Shown: positions 1-10,123 of the stretch, in pieces
How positions within the stretch are numbered: the first letter of the stretch is position 1
Layout: each line of letters begins with the position of its first letter
NCBI GenBank assembly: GCA_029948255.1
Contig: JALIZF010001756.1
Coordinates: forward strand, 87,001-151,000
Length of the DNA stretch: 64,000 nucleotides
From: Telmatactis stephensoni
Taxonomy: Eukaryota > Cnidaria > Anthozoa > Actiniaria > Isophelliidae
Reading direction: 5' to 3'
The notes under the pieces: model-generated
What the model was told of the DNA's origin: nothing
What the model saw: only the letters and a program-made list of their open reading frames with translations
Databases searched by the model: none
Made by a program: the position numbers and the translations under genes

Positions 1-861
1 TAATATCAATTAACTTTCCTGTGCCAAAAAATCAATGTCTGGACATTGATAAAAAAAATCACTCACAAAGAACCCTTAAATTTTTCTTAGGCAGCGATCC
101 TGAACTTCACAATCACATTAAAACTATGCTAGTTTAATACCTTCTATGTTATCAGACTTCAATGCACCATCTCCGAGTTTCCAAGAATTCTTTACGATTT
201 TGTGCACACAAGTGAGGTCAGGGGACAAAAATATTAAGAAGCGATGGCATTTATTAGAAACTCTTGCATTTATATGAGAAATAAGATGATTGTCATTTCA
301 GAAGTAGCAGAAACTTTAGGGAATTTCCTTACAGCCTTTCTTATGCACTTTTATTGGAATCTAAAAGTATTACATTTGTTTTCTACTGAATTTATTCAGG
401 ATATCTAAGGCTTGCTTCAAAATTTTTTCCCTGATCTCGCTTGCACATGCTAAATCGTAATGAATTCTGGGAAACTGTGGGAAGGTGCCTATAACTCACA
501 GATGTAACTGCCTTTTCAAATGTTTTTATTAGCATGACTTAAAGATGAGGGAGTTTCAGAGAATGCTGTACAACTTCTGCTCAAATCACAAGTTCCATGG
601 CTCATTCTTTCATGAAGATTGAGAAAAAGTATGTTAAGTGTCACATATCTCATTGAAAAAGATTAACACACAGTGTACAGTGAGCATCTTATACTTGTTA
701 CGTGTAGAAAAATTACCTCTGCAAGCCCTCAATTTTACACAAGAATCCCAGACCAAAATGGTTGCCAGCAGAGGATGCTAAACAAAATTGTTATTTATGT
801 TAGTCAAATGATTTATCATACAATTAAAACCTTATTAAATTAACACAAATATTTATTAATA
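1..861. other. no gene seen; downstream flank of PCNP
   Basis: AT-rich sequence with no convincing open frame on either strand. The right-hand edge holds the PCNP 3' untranslated region on the minus strand; a TTTATT at 852-857 reads AATAAA on that strand just past the PCNP stop codon and may be its polyadenylation signal. Nothing else is recognisable. Confidence 0.5.
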
Positions 862-3800
862 TTAAGGAGGCTTCATTTCTCGTAGCTGTTTTTCAAATAC
901 TTTTCCGTGGTGTGTAAATCCTTTTTTCCCTTTGTTAAATGAATTTGGACCTGCAGATGTGGGAGTATCTCTGCAAACATAAGATACTTAAAAAATGAAT
1001 ATATGAATATATAAGTGACTCAGTGAATCAATGGATGGAGACAGATGGATAGGAGAAAGAAAGAAAGAAAAAAAGAAAAAAGAGAGAAAGAAAGAAAGAA
1101 AGAGAGAAAGAAAGAAAGAGAGAGAGAGAGAAAGGAATGGAAGAATAACAAAAGAAAAAAGAAAAAAAGAAAGAAAGAAAGAGAGAAAGAAAGAAAGAAA
1201 GAGAGAAAGAAAGAAAGAAAGAGAGAAAGAAAGAATAGGAATTGGATGATTATAGTATCATATAAAAATATTTTGTATGTACATTGCAGTCTTGTAAAAT
1301 CTGCTTCATGTTGCAGTGGTTTTCACAACAAATGGATGCACTTTTGCCAAAACTTTCTATTTGTAGCAATATAGACAGCTGCACTACAGAAAGGTAGTAC
1401 TGAGAATTGAATGGGATTATCTGAATAAAATGTCTATCAAAAGCACAAAACATTACCTTCCCATGTTACGCATTCTCATTTTAGCTTCTGGAGGAATTTC
1501 TTCTTCTTCATCACTCTAACAGAAACAAAGCAAATTTTGAAAGCAGTTTTTGGGATCAAAACACAAAAGTATCACTAATTCAGAATTTTTGAATGTGAAA
1601 TGCTATGGCTTTGAAGGCTGAACTAAACAACAACTATACTACCCTGGCACCTTTTACACAATTATTATTATAGAATTGGGGTTTAAAAATTACCTCATCT
1701 TCATTAAAAGCAGCAGCTACACTTCCAGCTTTCTTCTGTACAATTGGTTCTTGCTTTTTCTTTTTTGCATCGGGTGCCTTTATAATAAGATGATTTCATT
1801 ACCAATATTTTGAATATGTAGTGTGATTATTTTATAATCCATGAAACAGACCACTTTCCCTTGCTCTAAATTTACCTACAACCTCTGAGATATATGTCCA
1901 GTGTTTGCCAACTGAGCTATTGATCAGACAAGCTAGAGTGATCACTGGTATATTTGCAAATATATTGGGTCATAATGATTAAAATATGCATAAAAATTAG
2001 AATAGAGAAAGCCATGTAGCACTAAAGGCACAAAGAGGAATAAGTGAAAGTCGAAGTACATTGCCAACTGATAGTTCTGGAAATGTATCTCAGGGATCAT
2101 GGTTTTGAGTCCCATTCCAGTCAGACCTTTCTATTATCTCTTATATTCACATCAAACAGGAAATGACTCATCTTCTCATTAAGGGTGTACTGACATATAT
2201 CGTTGCTGTGCAACAGTTGCTATGCAAAATAGGGTCTTATTTTGGCCAGCAAAATTGAATAGACGCACGCACGCGTGCTTTTGGCGTGAATCATTTAACT
2301 TCCGGTAGAACGGCGCACACCTGACAAAAAGCACTCATTTTCGTTCTTATTGCGCATGCGTGGGACACTTTACTTCCGGTTTCTTTAAAAAGCTACAATC
2401 TTTGGCGAATTTCATCAAAACGAAGTGTTTTTTCAATATTTATATTCTTTACAGCCTTTTCTTCAAAGCCAAGCATGGGATTTGCGAAAAATTGAGAAAT
2501 ACGAAAGTTATTGGCATAAATCGATCATTTTTGACGTTCAAAAAATCCTAAAAGGCTTATTTGGAAACCATTCTTAAAACCCATGCTCGATTCTATGCAC
2601 CTTGGTCTCAAGATTAAAATAATGCATTTTAAATTCTCAAATATACAGTGCTGAAAAAAATTATAGCTTTTTACTGTATCTATGACGTCACATGATGACG
2701 TCATGCAATGATGTCATAAAATGCGAAAGTTCCCTCAGGGAAGACAAACTACAAAATATAAAAGTGATATGACAATTTGGTGGCATTTTAGAGCATTTTC
2801 AAATTTCCCTAGCAACGGGCCATTTTTTTATGTCAGTACACCCTTAAGATGGCAAGATGCAAAATAAGCAGCTAGGCCACTTGAGCTTCTCTGCTGTCTG
2901 CTGTTTTCTGTGTGCATAATGCTTAATCTCTCTATTGCCCAAATTATGAGTAGCCAAAGTTGGCCTTTTTCTAAAGAACTTTATTATATGGCTAGATAAT
3001 TTCCTGAATTCTGATTGGCTAACGCATGGTCTGTATTTTGCCATATCAGGACCACTGTCCCGGATGAAAAGGAAAGTTTGCGTTTGGCAATTGTTTTAGT
3101 GGGACTTCTCAAAGCCATATAATAAATAAGTTATTAATCTCGTTTGCTTGGTCTGTATGGGAAAATATCAGACCTCAGAAAATATCAGAACTCAGTCTGA
3201 TATTTTCCCATACAGACCTCGCGCTTGGTTAATAACCCTTTAGTATGGTGATAGGGAACAGTTTGCCCTAAATTGAACATATTTCTTTTGAATAAAAAGT
3301 TAACTTGGCTGGTGATAACTTTGGCACTATTCATCATAGCCATTATAATACCCCACCAAAGCTCACCAAAGTCAACTTATCCCCTGCTGACCCCCTGGGG
3401 GTCCTGGAGGTTGACCCCGGGTAAAGCCGATAATATAAAGTGTATTAATCTATTTTATATTTAACAAATAGATTCCATTTTTCCGTGCGTCTGTACTCTA
3501 ATCGATACACAGATGACGTCAAAATGTGGTGAGAACAAAAAAGTACGCCACGAGACGAAGTCGAGTGGCGTGACTGTTGTTCTCACCACATTTTAACGTC
3601 TTCTGTGCATCGATTAGAGTACAGACGCTTGGAAAAATGGAATCTATCTGTTTTATATAATATTTATCGAAACATTCCAACCAATCAGAGCGCGCGTAAG
3701 ATTCGATGACGCCATCTATGTGTGTGTACTCTAATCACACATGGTTGTTCGACCAATCAGAGCGCGCGTAATATGCCAATTATTATATAAATGAGTATAG

Positions 3801-4175
3801 AAGCTAGATGTACATACGTACAAGTTTTATACTAATCCCAGAGCCACTCTTTATTCCAAAGACAGGCTTCTTATCCATCGGATCAGATCGTCTCTTCCCT
3901 GTCCAGCTAAAGCTCGTCTGTTTAATGGGGCTTGTTTTCTGTTTGTCATCCTTGCCGGCCGCTGACGTGTCTTGTAGCTTTGCTTCTCCTTTATCAAAAC
4001 AGACAAAGCACTGTATTTGGTGAGATTTTAGCCTCTTTTAACGTTAATATTTTGTGCTTAAATGTACTTCAGCTCTAGCTGATACTTTAGAAAGTTGTTT
4101 GAGACCTTTAAGATCCTTTTCTTCTTCTTTTTCGGGAGATTTTCGAGAAACCCCTTTCTGCATGGTGTCCGCCAT
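862..4175 (-). CDS. PCNP: PEST proteolytic signal-containing nuclear protein (PCNP)
   Basis: Five coding exons on the minus strand: 4086-4175, 3822-4010, 1694-1777, 1457-1515 and 862-970. They join in phase into 176 codons, close to the roughly 178-residue human protein. The start is the ATG at 4175 (MADTMQKG...). The diagnostic core is visible: an ISIKL stretch at the end of exon 2, SVAAAFNEDE in exon 3, then an acidic run followed by PPEAKMRMRNMGRDTPTSAG and a C-terminal PNSFNKGKKGF. The family is a small, basic/acidic, largely disordered nuclear protein ubiquitinated by UHRF2 and linked to the cell cycle. The C-terminus after GKKGF differs from the vertebrate form. Intron 2 (1778-3821) carries a 669-bp TTAA element and a cluster of palindromes. 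The gene is divergent from a nucleoside hydrolase only 88 bp away. Confidence 0.88.
1051..1236. repeat. purine microsatellite (GAAA/GAGA)n
   Basis: An imperfect run of GAAA, GAGA and GAAAA units on the plus strand, inside intron 4 of PCNP. The open frames here are translations of the repeat (KKER-type) and are not genes. Confidence 0.95.
1900..2150. repeat. possible degenerate tRNA-derived SINE
   Basis: Around 1905-1935 is a stretch resembling the reverse complement of a tRNA D-arm (GCCAACTGAGCTATTGATC). Around 2085-2140 is a B-box-like GGTTTTGAGTCCCATTCCAG. A related segment recurs near 6765-6815. Both are too decayed to define ends. Confidence 0.3.
2179..2847. mobile_element. TTAA-bounded MITE, family 1 (piggyBac-like)
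   Basis: Terminal inverted repeats GGGTGTACTGACATA are directly flanked by TTAA at both ends (2179-2182 and 2844-2847), the target duplication typical of piggyBac-type elements. There is no transposase; the open frame at 2360-2551 is non-coding filler. The element lies in PCNP intron 2. Partial copies occur at 4575-4740 and 40136-40600. Confidence 0.8.
3129..3237. repeat. short palindrome
   Basis: Two arms of about 45 bp, each centred on GGTCTGTATGGGAAAATATCAG and its reverse complement, with a loop of a few bases. A foldback element in PCNP intron 2. Confidence 0.75.
3440..3800. repeat. compound palindromic MITE with CRE and CCAAT motifs
   Basis: The arms at about 3463-3552 and 3565-3652 are inverted copies around ATTCCATTTTTCC and GTACTCTAATCGAT. 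They carry TGACGTCA in the left arm. Two further CCAATCAGAGCGCGCGTAA blocks follow at 3680-3780. Related palindromes occur at 35263-35480, 42800-42960 and 55100-55310. Confidence 0.75.
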
Positions 4176-4263
4176 CTTGGCGATAATATTATGGGATGTT
4201 ACCACAGGAATCCCACAAATGCTACTTCGTACTATGACCCTACAATCTATAAACTGTTGTACG
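4176..4263. promoter_or_regulatory. bidirectional intergenic promoter, PCNP / nucleoside hydrolase 1
   Basis: Only 88 bp separate the PCNP start codon (minus) from the NH1 start codon (plus), so both promoters and 5' leaders must overlap here or lie inside the neighbouring gene. Most of this interval recurs before NH2 at about 9997-10050, which supports it being functional sequence carried by the duplication. No TATA box is obvious. Confidence 0.5.
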
Positions 4264-5573
4264 ATGTCCAAAAGAAAGTTTATTATTGATTGTGATGCTG
4301 GAATTGATGATGCCCTCGCGCTAATTTTGCCTCTCAGTCGAGATGATGTCGATGTTCTCGCAATAACGTGTGTTGGCGGTAACATTAATGTTGATCAAGT
4401 GTGTATCAATGTGATGAAAGTCCTTGAGATCTGTAAAAGAACCGATATACCAGTATATAAAGGTGCTAGAAAGTCTTTGATCAGTAAGTATATATAATAT
4501 TTTGGCGTGTTATAACCCCTTTTGTTCTATCCTTCCAGGAATCCAGAACGACTGATGACATGATGTTGCACATCTTAAGGGTGTACTGACATATAAAAAT
4601 TGCCCGTTGCTAGGGAAATTTGACAATGCTCTACAATCGCTCTAAACTGTCAAATGCTTTTACATTTTATATTTTGTCTTCCTTGAGGGGAGTTTAACAT
4701 TTTGTGACGTCACTGCACAAATTCCCTACCTACGTCAGCATGGCTGTTCAAATCCCCCTCCCCCACCAGCTTAACATTAATAAATGCATGTTTCCTTTTT
4801 TGCCCTTTTAACTTTTGTCTTCTTACAACAAAGATTTTCAAGAAAAAGAAGTGGATGCTTCTCATTTCCATGGCAAAGATGGCTTAGGTGATGCAGAAGG
4901 CATTCCTGATCCAGATATGAGCAGACTTAAATCAGAGCGTGCAGTGGATGCCATCATAAGACTGACAACAGAGAACCCTGGAGAAATAACTTTGGTAGCC
5001 TTAGGCCCCCTGACTAACATTGCCCTTGCATGCCGCATGGATCCTCTCTTTGTTACCAAGCTAAAAAATGCCATCATCATGGGAGGTAACTGTGAAGCCA
5101 AGGGAAATGAAGGGAAAGTATGTTCTGAATTCAACTTCCATTGCGATGTAGAGTCAGCGTACGTGTGCCTAAATGAGCTTATGTGCCCCACTTCTATAGT
5201 AACCTGGGAGACTTGCTTAAAACATTGCTTCTCCTGGGAATTCTATGATGAACTTATCAGTCAAAATTCTGAAAAATCCTTATTTTGGAAAAAGATATCA
5301 AAAGGCACAGCTACGATTTACAAGAAGAAAAAGGCTGGATATAAATGGAATTATGCATGTTGTGATCTGTTAGCAATGGCCGTTGCTGTGAGTCCTGAAA
5401 TAGTAGAAAAGGGAGTTCATGTCTATGCTACTGTTGAGCTGAGTGGTATTTATACAAGAGGTCAGATGGTGGTAGATTGGAGGGGTCATCTTGAAAAGGA
5501 GCCAAACCTAATGTTGATACAAGACGTCAACATGGAAAAGTTGTGCAAATTAGCCTTGAGTGCTCTAATGTAG
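4264..5573 (+). CDS. inosine/uridine-preferring nucleoside hydrolase, copy 1 (NH1)
   Basis: Two exons, 4264-4483 and 4834-5573, joined through ATCA|gtaagt and aaag|AT, give 319 residues, the usual size for this family. The N-terminus has the calcium- and ribose-binding motif DCDAGIDD (residues 9-16), followed by ITCVGGN, GPLTNIAL and IIMGGN. The family hydrolyses the N-glycosidic bond of ribonucleosides to free base and ribose, in the cytosol, for salvage. Near the C-terminus the position usually held by a catalytic histidine reads YACCD (Cys250, Asp251): the calcium-ligand aspartate is kept and the histidine is Cys. The single intron has taken up a partial TTAA element absent from copy 2. 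Substrate preference cannot be read from sequence. Confidence 0.88.
4575..4740. mobile_element. truncated TTAA family 1 element in NH1 intron
   Basis: It starts with TTAAGGGTGTACTGACATA and matches the inverted right arm of the 2179-2847 element for about 165 bp, then stops. The intron of NH2 lacks it, so it inserted after the duplication or was lost from copy 2. Confidence 0.7.
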
Positions 5574-5599
5574 TTTGATATATATATATATAGATAGAT

Positions 5600-5910
5600 C
5601 TCCTTGGGTCATCTACTTGATCACATGCATCAAATGTAACAAACAATACATAGGCGAAAAGCAAGACACCACTTAACATCCGACTGAATAACCATCAAAA
5701 TCACATAAGAAAACAGAGTCTTGTGAACTAGCAGAACACTTTATTAACACCACTGCCACTTTGACAGAGATGTATCAATAATACCCATCGAACAATAAAA
5801 AAAGAATGACTTACAACTCAATTGCAAGAAAGAGATTCTAAAAGAAAGAGCTAGAACACTTTTGGATCACTAAAATAGAATCTTTTCAATCATTCGGGTT
5901 GAACAAATTT
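5600..5910 (+). pseudogene. Penelope-like retroelement remnant (GIY-YIG end)
   Basis: A decayed plus-strand frame reads VIYLITCIKCNKQYIGEK, the GIY-YIG endonuclease signature of Penelope-like elements. It continues with SCELAEHF and, around 5850-5910, ELEHFWITKIESFQSFGLN, which matches the end of that domain. In-frame stops after GEKQDTT and before PSKSHKK, plus a frame change further on, show it is dead. It lies in an interval of about 780 bp present downstream of NH1 but missing downstream of NH2. Confidence 0.65.
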
Positions 5911-6244
5911 TAATAAATTAATATTAACAATTAAAAATAGATAAATAGAGTGTCAGAGAGAAATATTTATACTAATTATCGCATATTCAAATAATAAAAT
6001 AATATATGGCAAGGAGACTTGACTGAAACCCCTAGGCTTATGAGTAGGCTAAGAGATCTGAATCACAATCCCAAGTACACTGAAGTAATAATTTTTTACA
6101 TATCTTGGTTCGAGACCTCTTGCCTACAACTCTTGCCATAACTATTCACTAATTACCTTATGACGATAATTCAGCCAGCTAAATAGGATTTCATCATCTA
6201 GCAAAATTAATCTATCTGACTGACTGTCAATATTTGTCTATCCC

Positions 6245-6365
6245 TCCTTCCATGAAGGTGCAGGATTGCAGAAATCATAAGCAGGTGAAAATTAGGGAAA
6301 TTGTTTGTTGTTTATTTACAAAATGTATTAACTTGCATATTTTTTTCTGCAATCCTGCACCTAAC
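6245..6365. repeat. short inverted repeat
   Basis: GGTGCAGGATTGCAGAAATC near 6257 and its inverse TTCTGCAATCCTGCACC near 6345 flank a loop of about 70 bp. A small foldback element in the extra DNA between NH1 and the CFAP95 fragment. Confidence 0.6.
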
Positions 6366-6489
6366 AAGCCATGCACATCTGAAAAAAATATTATTCCCAA
6401 GAGAGAATACTTATTAATAGCGATTTAGAGATTAAACTGAAGATAAAGATTACAGAAGGAATAAGAAAACAAAAACATTGGGGCAGTCT

Positions 6490-6755
6490 ATACTGCTATT
6501 GCTACAAGTTAATTGGTTTTATTTATTTATTTATTTTTTTTGAAAAATTTTGAAACCCCAATAATCAGTCAATATCAAAAATAAATTGAGAAAACAATAT
6601 GGTTATTTATATTATTTACATGGAACTCCATCTAAAAATCACATTCAAACTAAACATGTATATTTATACATTCATGAAAGTCTTTCAGGGATAGTATCTG
6701 TAGGTTTTATAAATTCTCTTTTCATTGCAGTATTAGTATAAAGGCCTGATTCATC
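6490..6755 (-). pseudogene. duplicated 3' fragment of CFAP95
   Basis: This segment is a near copy of 12285-12550, which contains the last part of the CFAP95 terminal exon and its 3' flank. The coding part is 6672-6755 on the minus strand, ending with the same ERLS-stop, but it breaks off abruptly where the real exon continues and a SINE-like segment begins. No other CFAP95 exon is nearby. It is a by-product of the tandem duplication that made two nucleoside hydrolase genes. Confidence 0.8.
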
Positions 6756-7426
6756 TCAGATATGTATCTCAGGGAAATGGGTTTGAGTCCTTAACTCGAT
6801 TCAGAGCGTTTTTTTTCTCTGACTGTGCCACACGCTAATATGGCCACCCAACATAACTTATTTACTAGTTAGCCAATCAGAGAGCAGTATTTCATTTTGA
6901 ATCACATTCTTATGTGCAAAGTAGTAGTGCCACATTTCTTCAATAGTGTTTTTTAAAATTTTTCTTGTTATAACAATAAATAAATGTATAACAAAACCTC
7001 CTAGGAGCTATGTTGGGAGAGATGTAGCACTGATTTGAATCAACAGGCTTCTACGTGCTTCACTCATATCTTGTAAAGAAGTAAATTCCTCTATTTCATT
7101 ATGATGTCACAGCTTGTTTATTGTCTAGAACAATAGAAATTTGAATGAAATTCACACTACTAAGAAATTAAGTTTTAACTTAAATGGCCTGGTACCAAAA
7201 TATGAGCTGTATTGATGTTTAATAAACAATACTTATTGCATTTGATGGCCGTTGCCACTTTTCTTTGGTTTGTACAAAGCATTTTATGTAAATTTTCTTT
7301 GTGTTGTTGCCGTTTTGTCTCCCTGCCCACGACCATGATCCTTGGTGTTTAAACAATAGAATGTTTTGATGTGTCATCAAGGTAAAATAGAGCAATTAGA
7401 CGACCATGGTTGGATACGTTGCACAG
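6756..7426. other. gap: SINE-like start, otherwise nothing recognisable
   Basis: At 6765-6815 there is a B-box-like GGGTTTGAGTCC segment shared with 2085-2140. The rest is AT-rich with one CCAATCAGAG motif near 6873 and no credible exon on either strand. Confidence 0.4.
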
Positions 7427-7434
7427 TAATCCTG

Positions 7435-7826
7435 CCCGGGGGGGGGGGGACTCCGATCGTAAATGGACGGGGATGCTCGTCGTACCTTTTAGGGGTCAAA
7501 ATCTGCAATCTGGTACCTTTTAGGGTGTTTCAGACTTATTGGACTACCAGAGACATAGCTGGTACCTTTTAGGGGCTGTTTTGGGGTAAATAAACTACCT
7601 AAAATAAGCATGAAAGAGACGATTTCGTTGATCTGAATTGAATCTTCAAATCACATCGATAACAAAGTGTTTCATTACTTTAATTCTTTATCGTTGTTTT
7701 TGAATTGGTACCTTTTAGGGGTAGAAATGAATTGTTGCCACTCCCACTTAGGTACCTTTTAGGGGTCATTTTCAAAATTTCCGACGAGCATCCCCGTCCT
7801 CTTATATATAGGAGTCCCCCCCCGGG
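7435..7826. mobile_element. hAT-type MITE with internal word repeats (family W1)
   Basis: The 392-bp element begins CCCGGGGGGGGGGACTCC and ends with the inverse. It is flanked by an exact 8-bp direct repeat TAATCCTG (7427-7434 and 7827-7834), the duplication length of hAT transposons. The interior repeats the word GGTACCTTTTAGGGG in both orientations. Copies lie at 34890-35262 and 47328-47707, with a diverged one at 57220-57745. Confidence 0.85.
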
Positions 7827-8173
7827 TAATCCTGTAATGGAAAGGGCGTGTGCACTCAAGCACTTCAAATTTTCCTTTTTTTATTGTTACTATTTCATGT
7901 GAGGTCATACCAACCATCTTGGTCCCCTTCACTTCAGATATCTTATGTGGTTTGCCAGAATACTCCTACAACTACATCATTGTGAAAACTTACTGGCCAA
8001 TTACACAAGACCTCTATTATGGTGGATACCATCTTGGATTAACTTCAACAAAAGATTTCTTATCAATGTTGCTTGTTTGTTAATCCAATGTGGCTATAGC
8101 CTGCATAACGGCGTAAGGGGAGGGGGAAGAAAGGGGATTTGGGAGAGGAAGAAGAGGGAACGCCTGCAATAAA

Positions 8174-8552
8174 ACCCCCACATTCCTCGTATTTTACATT
8201 CACATTCTGGACATAAAATTCCCTTTGGTTTAATCGCCTGTCAACTAGCCGCGTCTATTGTTTTGTTTGAAAGATAATCCGGCTTGATTATCTCCATGTA
8301 CAAACCGTGGTTGACCTTTGAAATGGATGTTGACAGATCTAAAATTATATTCTTATTTTTCTTTAAGATAGGTGACCCGTTTAGGATTATTTATAGGAAA
8401 TAATATTTCTCATACATAATTTTATAGAGTTTTTTGGCTTTCAAGATACTTTTACCCCTATTTCGAGACCATCTCGCAGCAAGTATCTGGTTACTACTTA
8501 GGTAGGATTTTCATAATTGGCTTAAATATGGGCGTTACGAGGAATGTGGGGG
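8174..8552. mobile_element. MITE with 17-bp terminal inverted repeats
   Basis: CCCCCACATTCCTCGTA near 8176 and its inverse TACGAGGAATGTGGGGG near 8536 bound about 375 bp of non-coding DNA. Its right end abuts or overlaps the next element. Confidence 0.65.
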
Positions 8553-9975
8553 CGACCCTATATCGCGGAATGGCGGAATGACGGAATGGCGGAAAACACC
8601 TCCAAATCCTAAAAGACGGAACGACGGAAAATACCCCCAAATACTAAAACGCAGAATCAACGAAATCACAAAACTAATTAAAACAAATAAAAAATGGCAA
8701 TAAAATGAAGAAATTTGAACTATGTTGCAAAAAAATACTGGGTCACAATAAAAAATGAAAAATAAAATAGAAAATATAAAAATGTGAATTTTGTCAATGA
8801 ATGCGTTGTTTTGCACACCGCGCATTTTTTATTCTACTCAAGGCCAGTTTCGGCAGGCGGCAGTTCGTACGTACTCAAACTATGATTTATTTTGTTTGCT
8901 TTTTATTTAACATTTACTCTCGTGCTGATAGAGTACAAACACTAAATGCTTGGATGACTCGTTGATGTTGGACTTGCGACGACTTGTGTTGCTTGACGAA
9001 AGCGACTACAAAGTCCATTCCATGAGAAAGGATTTTACCGGTCCGAGTGTCGAACAGCTCAAAGGCGATGCGGTGAAAATTATATTCCAACTCAAGGTGC
9101 ATGAGGGAGCTGAGAGTAGTTCAATACAAAATGTGTCAAGGAATAAGAAATTATCTATTGGCATTTTCGCCTAACATCCGACACGTACAATCTTCCCAGA
9201 GTGTAGACCCGTGTAGAGCACGAGGTAAGTTAAGGTTATCAGTACCGAGCAATTTTTAGCGAGCTGAGATCATGTGCCTAAAAATTGTTGCTTGTACACA
9301 AATCTACAACAGTTACATTACGTTCAAAGTCTCTCGAGTACTATACTGTAGGAACAAGTCGCCGAAAATTATTGTAACGGAACTTAGCAGCGTATATCGT
9401 ATTATATATCGGGAAAAGGAAGTCAAGCTAGTTTGACAGACCAGAAGTTTACAGTAAAGTGAGTGAGTGACATAATTTGCATAATCGTGAATTAATGAAT
9501 TTATCACTCTTGATAAATATACGGAAGGATGGATGAATGTAAATGAATTAATGAATGAGGAGAGGAAGAAAGAAAAGAAGGAATATAATAACTATATAAT
9601 TGTCAATGTTGAGGATTTGTGATAAATGATCATTTATTGCTAAAGTATATTTCTTATTATTTATCGTAATGAGCAGTTAGGTTCTCATGTTTCTAAACAA
9701 TCAACATCTTTCAGTAAAAATATACGGCGGAAGTCGATAACATCAGTTGCGTGAATGAACTAAACGCCAAGTGTAACCGGGCTGATGATACTATAATCAA
9801 ATCTGAACTATGCATAGATATGTTTATATTAGTTTAGTTTTTTAATTTTTTTAATTTTTGTGATTTTGTTGGTTCCGCGTTTTAGTATTTGGGGGTATTT
9901 TCCGTCGTTCCGCCTTTTAGGATTTGGAGATGTTTTCCGCCATTCCGCCATTCCGCGATATAGGGTCGCCCACAC
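8548..9975. mobile_element. 1.4-kb element with about 120-bp word-repeat inverted termini (W4)
   Basis: The left arm GGCGACCCTATATCGCGG followed by repeated GGAATGGCGGAATGACGG words reappears inverted at 9860-9972. The interior is non-coding except for a short open stretch at 8914-9102 (minus) / 8950-9174 (plus) that is not recognisable. The right end abuts the PCNP exon-1 scrap before NH2, so the element sits at or near the duplication junction. Confidence 0.75.
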
Positions 9976-10000
9976 AACATGGTGTCCGCCATCTTGGTGA
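9976..10000 (-). pseudogene. scrap of PCNP exon 1 at the duplication junction
   Basis: The minus strand reads CCAAGATGGCGGACACCATG, identical to the first codons of PCNP (ATG GCG GAC ACC ATG), and then diverges at once. The following upstream sequence matches the PCNP/NH1 promoter. It marks one end of the duplicated block. Confidence 0.75.
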
Positions 10001-10123
10001 GAATATTATGGGATGATACCACAGGAATCCCACAAATGCTACTTCACTGGCCGAAAAGCAAATAGCAAGTAGTGACTCAAGTACTATTTATTGACCCTAA
10101 AATCTATAAACTGTTTATATACG

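Noticed and set aside
1031..1374. Lys/Glu/Arg-rich open frames
   Set aside because: Translation of a GAAA/GAGA microsatellite inside a PCNP intron.
4054..4497. 147-codon plus-strand frame beginning MLKCTSALAD
   Set aside because: Its first 70 codons are antisense to PCNP exon 1 and the promoter; the hydrolase start with its DCDAGIDD motif is at 4264.
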